From Ktedonosporobacter rubrisoli (lineage in GTDB: Bacteria; Chloroflexota; Ktedonobacteria; Ktedonobacterales; Ktedonobacteraceae), in the NCBI RefSeq assembly GCF_004208415.1, contig NZ_CP035758.1, positions 10,788,001-10,852,000 of the forward strand: a DNA stretch of 64,000 nucleotides, given 5' to 3'. Positions 12,201 to 19,158 of this stretch are shown piece after piece. The stretch's first letter is position 1, and every line of letters starts with the position of its first letter. The position numbers were made by a program, and so were the translations under genes. The notes below the pieces were generated by a model that saw only the letters and a list, made by a program, of their open reading frames with translations, made no database searches and was not told the DNA's origin.

Positions 12201-15200
12201 TGCAGGTACGAGCGTTCCCAGCAGGCAAAATCGCGATACTGGATAGGGAGATCTGGCAGGGAGGATCGTTTGCCTGACTGAAGGGCCTGATAAATAGTGA
12301 TAAGTTCATGTATGAGCACAGCAAGGGACCAGCCGTCAGCTACGATATGGTGAATGGTGAGCATGAAGATAAAATTATCTGAGGAAAGCTTGCAGAGAGC
12401 AGCGCGTAGTAGGGGACCACGCGTTAGCTCGAAGTGTGTGCTTAGCAGATCCTGGAAGCAACGCTGGATAGCTGCCTCTGGCTGCTGGTGCTGGCTAAAA
12501 TCAATAAGCGGAACCGGGCAGATGAGCTCCGGCATAATTGCTTGAACTGGTTGTCCGTCGTGAGCCTGGAAAACTGTGCGTAAGGACGCATGGCGACGAA
12601 TAATTTCATTCAAGCTGCGTGCAAAGTTAGCGGTCTGAAGGGGGAGATGAATGCTGACCACAAAAGGAATATTGTAAAATGCGCTGCTACCTTCGAGCTG
12701 GTCGAGAAACCAGAGGCGTTCCTGGGCAAAAGACGGTTGCATATAAGATGCTGGTGCCACATGCAGCGGTAGAAGAGGTGCAGAGAACTGATCTGTGGAG
12801 ACCTGAGAGAGATGTCTGGCAAAGGCTTCGATCGTGGGTGCTTCAAAGAGCGTTTGCAGGGGCAGATCAAGATGGAAGGTCTCCCGTACGCGCGAAATGA
12901 CACGAATGGCGAGAAGAGAGTGGCCACCAAGCGCAAAAAAGTTATCATGGATACCAATCCGCTCGATCTGCAGGACTTCACCCCAGATAGCGGCAAGGCG
13001 CTCTTGTTCAGGAAGTTGTGGCGCAACATAGGTATCTTGCCATTGCAACTGGTTCACCTCAAGACGAAGCAATGCATGGCGATCTACCTTCCCGTTTGGC
13101 GTAAGGGGCAAATCATCCAGCTGTACGAAAGCAGCCGGAAGCATATAAGCGGGCAAGCGCTGCTGTAAATAGCGTCTTAATTCAGCGATTGAGAGTATAG
13201 CCGTTTTGTAGGCTACGATAAATGCGACTAATTGCAGCTCCCCGCGCTGATTCATACGTGCCTGAACGGCGCAGGCACGTATATCTGTATAGCTTTGTAT
13301 CTGGGCCTCGATCTCTTCTGGTTCAACGCGATTGCCCCGAATCTTCACCTGTGAATCTATGCGCCCGACATAGGCGAGCTCGCCCGATGGAAGTAGGCGG
13401 GCGATATCGCCTGTTCTGTAGAGTCTGCTGCCAGGAACGCTTGAGAATGGGTTAGGGATGAAGCGCTCTGCCGTTAAGTCTGGGCGCTGCCAATATCCTC
13501 TAGCTAAGCAATCGCCGCCAATATAGAGCTCTCCCTGTCCACCTGGTAAGACAGGTTGTAGCCAGGCGTCTAGAATATACGCCTGGGTATTGGGGATAGG
13601 CCGGCCCAGCGAGAGATTCTTTGTGCCATCTTTCGGGTATCCGATCCAATTGGTGACGCTAATAGCCGTCTCTGTCGGACCATATAATTGCTGCACCTCG
13701 ATAGGTAGAATATCAAAGATACGTTGTACGAGCTCTGCACTTACCGCTTCTCCCCCGGTTAGCACGCAACGCATGCTGCTACAATTGGCCAGCGTCGCTT
13801 CTTGCAAGAGCGTAGAGAGAAGAGAAGGTACTGACTGCAGGAGCGTTATTTGTTCCCGGCTCAGGTACGCAGATAGCGCAGCACTATCGAGAGCTGTCTG
13901 CAGGGGTACCAGAAATGTTGTTGCTCCAGCCAGCCAGGGAGAAATCAGTTCCCAGAGCGAAATATCAAATCCCCATGATGCAATCTGAGCCATTCTATCG
14001 CCCTGTTGAGGTGTGTGATCCTCTATACCTTGCTGCATTCTGTTGCAGAGAGCCCCATGTGAGAGCATTACCCCCTTTGGCCGTCCTGTTGATCCAGAGG
14101 TATAGATGATACACGCCAGGTCGTCAGCCAGCAGGTCTACCGCAGGCCGCTGGACAGGTTGTTGGAGTACTTCCTCCCATTCGCGATCCAAACAAAAAGC
14201 TTGGACCTGTGCGCTTGCCACTTGTTCGGCAAATTGTGCGATGGTGACCACCATGTGGATGCCCGCTTGCCGTATCATCCATGCTCGCCGCTCAACAGGA
14301 AGTCTGGGATCTAATGGGACATAGATGCAGCCAGCTTTCATGATGCCCAGCAGGCCAACTGCTCCCAACAGAGAGGAGGGAATACATAAGCCTACTGGAG
14401 TATGTGCTAGCTGTCCGCGAGCTCGCAGGGCGCAGGCAACTTGATTAGCTAACTGATCTAATTTCCTATAGCTTAGCGCGCCTTCAGCAGGGGCTACCAG
14501 GACAATCGCATCTGGTAGGCGTTCGACTTGTGCTTCAAATGCTTGAAAGAGCGTTGTCTCGCTGGCATATGCGCGTTGCTTTCCCCTGGCGTTCTGTAAA
14601 ATCCAGGCAAGCTCATCTGCTTCTAGCCATTGGATATTGCATACATGTTGCTGTGGATCAGCAAGTATTGCTGCTAAAAGATGGAGCCAACGGCTGCCGA
14701 AACGTTGAATGGTGCCTGGCGTGAACAGCGCTGCATTGTAGCTGATGACACCTTCCAGATTATCTCGTTGGACTATAAGTGAAATATGTAAATCAGATTG
14801 GCTGGCGGCTGGGTTGCCTCGTATCTCTAGAGGGGCCGGGCTTGATGGTGTAGGAGAGAAGGGATAGCTGGGCTCGTCTTGTAGATCTAGCATCACTTGC
14901 AGGAGTGGAGGACTGTTTGGCGGATTTTCGGCAAATAATTGTTCCATGACTTGCTCGAAAGACACCTCCATATGGGCGGATGCCTGCAAACAAATAGCGT
15001 GTACCCGAGCAAACAATTCATGGACTGTAAGGTTGCCTGTGATCCTGGTCCGCAGCGCCAGTGTCTTCGCGATGGTAAGACAGTGAGCCTGACTTTCAGA
15101 GTCGGCAGGGATAGAAATAGCAGTTGAAGTGCCAACAATACTTTCTTCTTGCCCGCACATATGGGTAAGCAAAAGCTGCAAGCTGGCCAGTAGCACCGTA

Positions 15201-15457
15201 AATGGTGGTATCTCCTCCTGCAAGCTTGTCTGCTGTAACTGCTTATACAACTGGACGGGAAAGCGAAGGGAATGAGTTGCCGCTCGATACAGGCGTACAG
15301 GCGTTCGTGGCATATCTGTGGGAAGTGGACGAAGCTCATCGATGCCGGCGAGTTGCTGTTGCCAATAAGCAAATTGAGCATCCAGCGGATCATGCGGAGA
15401 GGTTGAAGGACCAATTATTTCATGATTACTCACATGCAAATCTCCCAGGTATGACAT
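6257..15457 (-). CDS. NRPS, three modules: C(half)-A-T-C-A-T-C-A-T
   Basis: Multimodular nonribosomal peptide synthetase of about 3066 residues. It opens with only the C-terminal half of a condensation domain (from QFAYWQQQLAG on), with no HHxxxDG motif, and no missing half can be read upstream. A1 (YTSGSTGRPKG near 451), T1 (GGHSL near 845), C2 (HHIVADG near 1036), A2 (near 1514), T2 (near 1900), C3 (HHIVMDG near 2102), A3 (YTSGTTGRPKG near 2574) and T3 (near 2966) all look intact. Codes read by eye are DIWQLGLISK (Gln-like), DVWFHGNVVK (Leu-like) and DAFLLGVTFK (Val/Ile-like). The first ATG has no clear ribosome site. A GTG at 15433, eight bases after GGGAG, is an attractive alternative start. 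The half C domain suggests this may be the initiating protein. No epimerization or release domain is present. The C-terminal tail (LLENLPSEEVEALL) may dock to a partner. Confidence 0.96.
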   Translation of the reverse strand: MSYLGDLHVSNHEIIGPSTSPHDPLDAQFAYWQQQLAGIDELRPLPTDMPRTPVRLYRAATHSLRFPVQLYKQLQQTSLQEEIPPFTVLLASLQLLLTHMCGQEESIVGTSTAISIPADSESQAHCLTIAKTLALRTRITGNLTVHELFARVHAICLQASAHMEVSFEQVMEQLFAENPPNSPPLLQVMLDLQDEPSYPFSPTPSSPAPLEIRGNPAASQSDLHISLIVQRDNLEGVISYNAALFTPGTIQRFGSRWLHLLAAILADPQQHVCNIQWLEADELAWILQNARGKQRAYASETTLFQAFEAQVERLPDAIVLVAPAEGALSYRKLDQLANQVACALRARGQLAHTPVGLCIPSSLLGAVGLLGIMKAGCIYVPLDPRLPVERRAWMIRQAGIHMVVTIAQFAEQVASAQVQAFCLDREWEEVLQQPVQRPAVDLLADDLACIIYTSGSTGRPKGVMLSHGALCNRMQQGIEDHTPQQGDRMAQIASWGFDISLWELISPWLAGATTFLVPLQTALDSAALSAYLSREQITLLQSVPSLLSTLLQEATLANCSSMRCVLTGGEAVSAELVQRIFDILPIEVQQLYGPTETAISVTNWIGYPKDGTKNLSLGRPIPNTQAYILDAWLQPVLPGGQGELYIGGDCLARGYWQRPDLTAERFIPNPFSSVPGSRLYRTGDIARLLPSGELAYVGRIDSQVKIRGNRVEPEEIEAQIQSYTDIRACAVQARMNQRGELQLVAFIVAYKTAILSIAELRRYLQQRLPAYMLPAAFVQLDDLPLTPNGKVDRHALLRLEVNQLQWQDTYVAPQLPEQERLAAIWGEVLQIERIGIHDNFFALGGHSLLAIRVISRVRETFHLDLPLQTLFEAPTIEAFARHLSQVSTDQFSAPLLPLHVAPASYMQPSFAQERLWFLDQLEGSSAFYNIPFVVSIHLPLQTANFARSLNEIIRRHASLRTVFQAHDGQPVQAIMPELICPVPLIDFSQHQQPEAAIQRCFQDLLSTHFELTRGPLLRAALCKLSSDNFIFMLTIHHIVADGWSLAVLIHELITIYQALQSGKRSSLPDLPIQYRDFACWERSYLQGVYLEQQILYWRNRLADAPALLTLPTDRPRPATQSYRGALYPFSLSPALSERLRAFSRQAEVTLYMTMLGAFQILLTRYSGQHDIVIGTPVAGRNRLELEDLIGFFVNMLALRLRLEGNSSFREVIKQVKKVAQEAYAHQEAPFERIVEALKPERSLSYHPLFQVSFAWEEVLFDETELAHHNIKQVHLDAGISRFDLTLFLWEEGDCLTGYFEYSTDLFERETIARWAQNLQVLLDASMSSPDCALNRLPLLSSEEHQRLLYTWNPPALTSAPMLCIHEQFEAVAASMPDSLAICQTTHALSFHCLDQQANRLARFLIAEGIGPEICVAVYTERSAWMVIAMLAILKAGGAYVPLDPSLPHQRIAFILRDAHCPIVLTQSSLLGALSSLEQTVKVFCFERDWPIVSNLSATSPDRLYSNKQLAYVIYTSGSTGRPKGVGITHLNLSNMVSWYQQTFAPTPADRSTHLVGLGFDVSVWELWTALLAGAQVWLCEDEVRSDPQLLLAWLSDCQITVSFVPTPLAEQLLTRPWPQESSLRILHTGGDALHPVTQPHLPFSLINNYGPSECTVVTTSGPIFTADAWNRMPDIGRPIARVQVYLLDTDLQIVPQGAVGELVIGGENVGRGYIGNPAMTAERFIPDPFGSVAGGRLYRTGDLARYRNDGVLEFVGREDQQVKIRGFRIELGEIETVLQQFDPVQECIVLAREDQPGERQLVAYVTHDPRRSLAIRDLQLFLRERLPAYMLPAAYVMLAEFPLNKNGKIDRRALPAPAYSPWQQENFVIPSTPTQELLAQLWMNILHIPQISIHDNFFELGGHSLLATRIISRINEALHVDVPLRVLFGSPTIAHLATYIDDLAKADTRSSSSLLMAPLTRQARGGSFPLSFAQEQLWFLHELEPDSPFYNIALSLRLRGPLQPMILQQSLNTLIQRHEALRTTFAVQHDHPVQYIADPAEQPLIVVDLSTLSQAQRSLTVSSLSLEQARLPFNLRREPPMRLMLLRLDEQAHVLLMCIHHIVMDGWSLNMLLQELEQSYTAYEQGDTPRQSKAILQYVDYVLWQRAWLQSTELEEQLAYWKQRMAGAPVLLELPTDHARPAIQSYRGATQIFPLPAVLTTQLRQLSQQHGITLFSTLLSAYLLFLARYSGQYDVVVGTPMAGRIRPELEEIAGLFVNILPLRFQINERLTFLEFMQMVQQDVLEAYAHQALPFEQLVEALQAQHSTSYQPVVQLTFALQDEPESFQLGQVQAERSMVATNTAKFDLALTCEETAAGLRTVWEYNTDLFEPETIVHLKTMLQELLQAIVAQSGQQVYNFSLLSEPERQYLLKELNATSSSYHADMSVVALFEDQVRRSPDSIALSDEQGLQVTYEALNRRANQLAHALRMRGVGTEVAVGFYAERSLHLILGLLAVLKAGGFYIPIDTSTPTERLAFLLTDANIHLLFVKEQLAYKVPTWQGITLDLEQEIALSSQQSTANPGQYPRAQSLAYVNYTSGTTGRPKGVAVPQQAITRLVLHSNYIQITPQDVVVHISNSAFDASTFEIWGALLNGARILSVEQETALMPEALEQHLYLRYGNVMFLTSALFNQLARLRPQIYQRMRVVLFGGEAANPPAVRSVRATSAPEHLIHVYGPTENTTFSTYRELDEVPAEALSVPIGYPLANSTAFVLDKELRLVPRGAIGELYVGGAGLARGYLQQADLTANSFIPHPFSAIPGARLYKTGDLVRYVGKWELDFVGRVDTQVKIHGFRIEPAEIEALLQQHPAVAENAVLPLLDPYGERRLVAYLLARSQEHCSNKELRQWLQERLPSYMVPTVFVWLSDFSLTKNGKLDRKSLPQPQWEMLERSQPYQEPTTPLTQQLAEIWQEVLQIERIGLYDNFFELGGHSLLLTQVVSRVRSAFQIDFPLRVMFEHPTIAEISAFITEQRADEIQDAAVPSMPIPALSRGGGDLGELLTLLENLPSEEVEALLMDQVGGNWDEGQ

Positions 15458-15480
15458 AAAGAGCGATATATCTGATCGAC

Positions 15481-15519
15481 AAGCAAGACTACACTTGCTT
15501 TGGTATTAAGCAAGACTAC
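15481..15519. repeat. direct repeat upstream of the leftward NRPS operon
   Basis: Two perfect copies of AAGCAAGACTAC lie at 15481-15492 and 15508-15519, 27 bases apart from start to start. The first copy also pairs with the following TTGCTT as a short inverted repeat. It sits in the untranslated leader just before the leftward NRPS start, so a regulator site is possible, but no protein is known to bind it. Confidence 0.4.
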
Positions 15520-15842
15520 TTTATGACTTGAATGAGAGGGTGGAGAATGCTATTCCTAAACAGGGCAGCTAGGTGGAGCTGATACAAGAAGTATCAACTA
15601 CGGCCCCGATTCAGAACAAAGCTGCTATAATCACCCGCTGTCCAATCCAGCTAAGCAAAGAGCGATATATGATGGCATGGCACCGCAAAACTTTGTCCTC
15701 GCGTATAGGACATCCCCATCTACGATGGATTTGTCAACAATGCGGTAAGGAATATTTCTCCTGATGTTTTGCTAGGATTTGCTTGAAACGCCCCGAATCC
15801 GCAAGTAGGGCAAAAAATGGTACTCGTAAAACTTGTGTCTAT

Positions 15843-15860
15843 TGCTATACAAGTATAGCA
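15843..15860. promoter_or_regulatory. palindromic operator candidate between the NRPS operons
   Basis: TGCTATAC and GTATAGCA form perfect 8-bp arms around a 2-base centre. It lies about 20-40 bases downstream of the predicted leftward start of transcription and between both divergent promoters. That suits a dimeric repressor, for example of the TetR or GntR type. No such regulator gene is in the window. Confidence 0.45.
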
Positions 15861-15888
15861 TATCATACACTCAAAATCTTATTTGGTA

Positions 15889-15917
15889 AATATAACAGAT
15901 AACTATTAAAAAAGCAA
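15889..15917 (-). promoter_or_regulatory. candidate promoter of the leftward NRPS operon
   Basis: On the minus strand TTGCTT (15912-15917) and TATATT (15889-15894) are separated by 17 bases. Transcription from here would leave a leader of about 420 bases before the NRPS start, which is unusually long and contains the palindrome and the direct repeats. Confidence 0.4.
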
Positions 15918-15981
15918 GATGTAGGTGAATTACGTAGATTGCTTTTGGCATTTACAAATTAGTTTAAAAAGCAAGGAACCC

Positions 15982-16011
15982 TTGCATAAATATAATGTAT
16001 GATGTTATTAT
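15982..16011 (+). promoter_or_regulatory. candidate promoter of the rightward GNAT-MFS-NRPS operon
   Basis: TTGCAT (15982-15987) and TATTAT (16006-16011) are separated by 18 bases. A small inverted repeat, GCAAGG-AAC-CCTTGC (15971-15985), overlaps the -35 box and could be an operator. The leader to the first ATG is about 180 bases and contains a weak GAGATA/TATCTC inverted repeat near 16021-16041. Confidence 0.4.
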
Positions 16012-16196
16012 CATAAATGTGAGATAGGTATAGTGTATCTCATATGTAACTTTTAGCTAGTGACGTGCATAGTCGTATATGCAGCGCCGGTTAGCTGGAT
16101 TTCTTGTTGTTTGTCACATAGAGCTTCACCTGTACTACTACAGGGGCTGCTAATCTCATCTATATATTTTAGTACAACAAGAGAGGCGCGCGTACA

Positions 16197-16937
16197 ATGT
16201 CGTACACGGTATTTACCCTCGCAGAACACCCTGAGCTGGAAGCGGAAATGCCCCGCTTACATAGTGCGAGTTGGCCTGCATTCGTCATGGATGATCCAGC
16301 CGTGCTACAGTACTGGGGCTCACTTTTCTCCATTTTTGCGAAGTATCAATATGTCCTCTGCAATGAGCAAGATGAAGCTGTAGCGGCAGGGCATACAATT
16401 CCACTCTTGTGGGATGGCACCGTAGCAGGGCTTACAGCTGGTTGGGACGCTGCCCTGATACAAGGTTTTCACGATCGCGAGCAGCAGCGTGAAGTAAACG
16501 CCCTTTGTGGCTTATCGATAGTGACAGCGCCAGAGGTGAAAAGTAAAGGTCTAAGTACAACCATGGTGCTGGCAATGAAAGATATTGCGCTGCGAGAAAA
16601 TTTATCTGCTCTGATTCTACCGCTGCGCCCATCCCAAAAACACAGGTATCCACTCATTCCAATGGAGAATTATATGCATTGGAAACGCCCTGATGGAGCT
16701 CCCTTTGATCCGTGGCTGCGCGTCCACCTGCGCCTGGGGGCAAAGATCCTCGCAATTGCGCCCCGGTCAATGGTGACGGATGGCACAGTGGCCCAATGGG
16801 AAGAATGGACGGGACAAAGCATGCCTGGTAGTGGGGAATACATTGTGGAGGGAGCTCTCTGTCCTGTACAGATCGATCATATACGGGATATCGGGCGTTA
16901 TGAAGAACCCAATATCTGGATTAGCCACACGCTCTAG
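16197..16937 (+). CDS. GNAT-family acyltransferase-like protein in the NRPS operon
   Basis: Protein of 246 residues resembling the larger GNAT-type N-acyltransferases found in many actinobacterial and Chloroflexota genomes. The middle section (VTAPEVKSKGLSTTMVLAMK) has the look of the acetyl-CoA binding R/K-x-x-G-x-G/S loop after a beta strand. A conserved-looking tail with YEEPNIWISH ends the protein. There is no signal peptide or membrane segment, so it is cytosolic. It is the first gene after the divergent promoter region and is followed 75 bases later by an exporter and then the NRPS genes. It may therefore acylate the peptide, or a precursor of it, or give self-protection by acetylating the product. 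The substrate cannot be told from sequence. The family assignment rests on pattern memory and was not searched. Confidence 0.7.
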   Translation: MSYTVFTLAEHPELEAEMPRLHSASWPAFVMDDPAVLQYWGSLFSIFAKYQYVLCNEQDEAVAAGHTIPLLWDGTVAGLTAGWDAALIQGFHDREQQREVNALCGLSIVTAPEVKSKGLSTTMVLAMKDIALRENLSALILPLRPSQKHRYPLIPMENYMHWKRPDGAPFDPWLRVHLRLGAKILAIAPRSMVTDGTVAQWEEWTGQSMPGSGEYIVEGALCPVQIDHIRDIGRYEEPNIWISHTL

Positions 16938-17012
16938 CATGCAGCGAATACGTGCCAGGTAAGGCTTCATGCTCATCTACAACGTTGTGCAACTGATACA
17001 GGAAGGAAACCT

Positions 17013-19100
17013 ATGGATACAACAGTGTCAGTTTCAGCAGAACCGGAAAAGAAACCACCCACGCTATTTGAACGACTCTTGATCAACAGAAATTATGCCT
17101 TTATGTGGGTAGGCATGGCAACATCTCGCCTGGGAAACGTTGTCTTCGATACCGCATTACTGCTGTGGGTCGCGACTACCTTGGCTCGCAACGCTCCCTG
17201 GTCCGCCTTTGCCGTAGGAGCACTTATCTTTATCCCTCAGATTGTAGCGCTTCTCATGGGAACTTTTGCCGGGGTGCTGGTTGATCGTTGGGATAAACGG
17301 CGTACGCTGCTATGGATGGATGGGGCACGTATATTTATAGTACTGGCCTTGATTCCGGCTTCAGGCCTGTTCCACTTGCCCTTCCCTTCGGGAAGCGATA
17401 TTGCCACTTTCTTCCAGATGGGTTGTGCCTTCTTTATCTTGATCCTCCTTGGCTGTTGCGATCCGTTTGTTAATCCTGCTCTCTTGATCTTGCTTTACGA
17501 TATTGTTCCTGAAGATGATCTTCCGCGTGCATTTGGCCGAGGGCAAGTTTTAAATAACCTTGGCACAATTGTTGGTCCGCCGCTGGCTGCTGGTATTTTC
17601 TTCACGTTAGGCATTCAATGGTGCATTTTCTTTAATGCTGCCTCATTTCTTGTTTCATTTCTCAATTTTATGCTGATACGCCCGGAGAGAAATGCACAAA
17701 AAGAGGAGGTTAAAGCAGAGCAGGGCGCGAAAGAAGAGAAGAAAGCTGGCTTTGTGCATGAGTTGGTTGAAGGCTTACGCTTTGTTGGCGGCAATGGCGT
17801 CTTGATTGCCGTGGGTGTCTCACTATCATTGATTGCGCTGGGAGCCGGTGGCCTTAACACGCTCAATCTGTTCTTTGCCACCGATAACCTGCATGCTACT
17901 CCTGACATTTATGTGTACCTCGATGTTCTCTATGGAATCGGGGCAATTATCGGCGCATTGACGGTCGGCCCCTGGGTGCAAAAAAAGCTTGGGGTCATGA
18001 GTGGCTTCTGCATTCCTGGTATCGTTACCGGCCTCCTGTTATTTACCTATGCACGCTTAGATAATGTCTATGCAGGCTTCATTGTGCTCTTTTTCGTTGG
18101 AGTATCACAAGCCACTTTCTATGTTTCATTTGGACCTCTCCTCTTGAAAGTGACTCCGCGAAAACTGATTGGGCGTGCGAATGCCGTGATTGGGCAGCTC
18201 TCAACTTTTGCCGGTATGATCTCTATTGGCCTGGCCTCAGTGCTGGTAACCTCTCCACTACATAATAAGCATTTGACGCTTCCCGGCTTTACCCTGGGTC
18301 CGATAGACACGATTTTCATGGTTGTTGGGCTTCTGGCTTTGACAAGTGGTATACAAGCGATGGCCACATTCAATGATTACAAACTTGTTGATAAGCAAGA
18401 AGAGACTCCAGCAGAGAAGAGCAGCGAAAATGAGGATGTAAGCCAGCCGCTCATCTCCTATGTAGGGCGTCCTGGCTGGTTGAGTACGAAGAAACGTCAG
18501 GCGGCTATCTGTCTGGTAGGCTTTCTGGTTTGTCTGTTGATTATTTTGCCAGTTGCCTTTATTGCCCCTAGCTCAACTGCTGCAACAGTAACTATGTCGT
18601 ACGGGCATCCAGCGACCGGTGAAACGATAGAGGGAATGGAATGTGCGTCAACTGTTGCTACCAGACAACAATTGAGGACTCATTTAACGTTGTATGTCAA
18701 TGGGCATATGGCCGCCTTGCCCACCGGAATCGGTATCGTTTCGCCAAAACAGCCGGGGGTTCGAGCGTTAGCAAGCAATGGAAATCTCTATTGTCTCTAT
18801 CCGCTGCATGTCTTCGAGGCAGACAATATCATCCATGCAGACCTGCCCGACACCAGAACTTATACGTTGGGACAGTTTTTTAGCGTCTGGGGTCAACCAC
18901 TAAGCCGCACGCAGATAGCAGACTATAAAGCAGATGCGGGCAAACAGTTGAAGTTCGTTGTTTTTGATGGGAAAGGAAATGAAATCAACTACACAGGCGA
19001 CCCAGGAGCTCTATCACTGGAAGAACACAAGACAATAGTAGTGCTCTACAACAGCCCTGATGTGCATCCAACTCCTTTTACTGATTGGAACGGGCTATAA
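17013..19100 (+). CDS. MFS exporter fused to an extracytoplasmic domain
   Basis: Major facilitator of the EntS-like drug and siderophore exporter group, 695 residues. The first 450 or so residues hold the usual run of about twelve membrane helices with the cytoplasmic loop motif GVLVDRWDKRRTL and a charged central loop. Unlike ordinary members, the protein continues: a cytoplasmic linker rich in Glu and Ser, one extra helix (about 495-517), then about 180 residues predicted outside the cell. That domain contains RTHLTLYVNG, PTGIGIV and YTLGQFFSVWGQPLS, resembling a secreted or lipoprotein-borne domain seen alone in other bacteria (usually with a HAHLALYVNG core). It has an AGGAA-type ribosome site. 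Lying between the acyltransferase and the NRPS genes, it probably exports the peptide or gives resistance to it. Confidence 0.88.
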   Translation: MDTTVSVSAEPEKKPPTLFERLLINRNYAFMWVGMATSRLGNVVFDTALLLWVATTLARNAPWSAFAVGALIFIPQIVALLMGTFAGVLVDRWDKRRTLLWMDGARIFIVLALIPASGLFHLPFPSGSDIATFFQMGCAFFILILLGCCDPFVNPALLILLYDIVPEDDLPRAFGRGQVLNNLGTIVGPPLAAGIFFTLGIQWCIFFNAASFLVSFLNFMLIRPERNAQKEEVKAEQGAKEEKKAGFVHELVEGLRFVGGNGVLIAVGVSLSLIALGAGGLNTLNLFFATDNLHATPDIYVYLDVLYGIGAIIGALTVGPWVQKKLGVMSGFCIPGIVTGLLLFTYARLDNVYAGFIVLFFVGVSQATFYVSFGPLLLKVTPRKLIGRANAVIGQLSTFAGMISIGLASVLVTSPLHNKHLTLPGFTLGPIDTIFMVVGLLALTSGIQAMATFNDYKLVDKQEETPAEKSSENEDVSQPLISYVGRPGWLSTKKRQAAICLVGFLVCLLIILPVAFIAPSSTAATVTMSYGHPATGETIEGMECASTVATRQQLRTHLTLYVNGHMAALPTGIGIVSPKQPGVRALASNGNLYCLYPLHVFEADNIIHADLPDTRTYTLGQFFSVWGQPLSRTQIADYKADAGKQLKFVVFDGKGNEINYTGDPGALSLEEHKTIVVLYNSPDVHPTPFTDWNGL

Positions 19101-19158
19101 ATTTACAGATTTCTATGCTCAACAATAATTGGCGGTCATAGCGCTCTGGAGGCACTGT

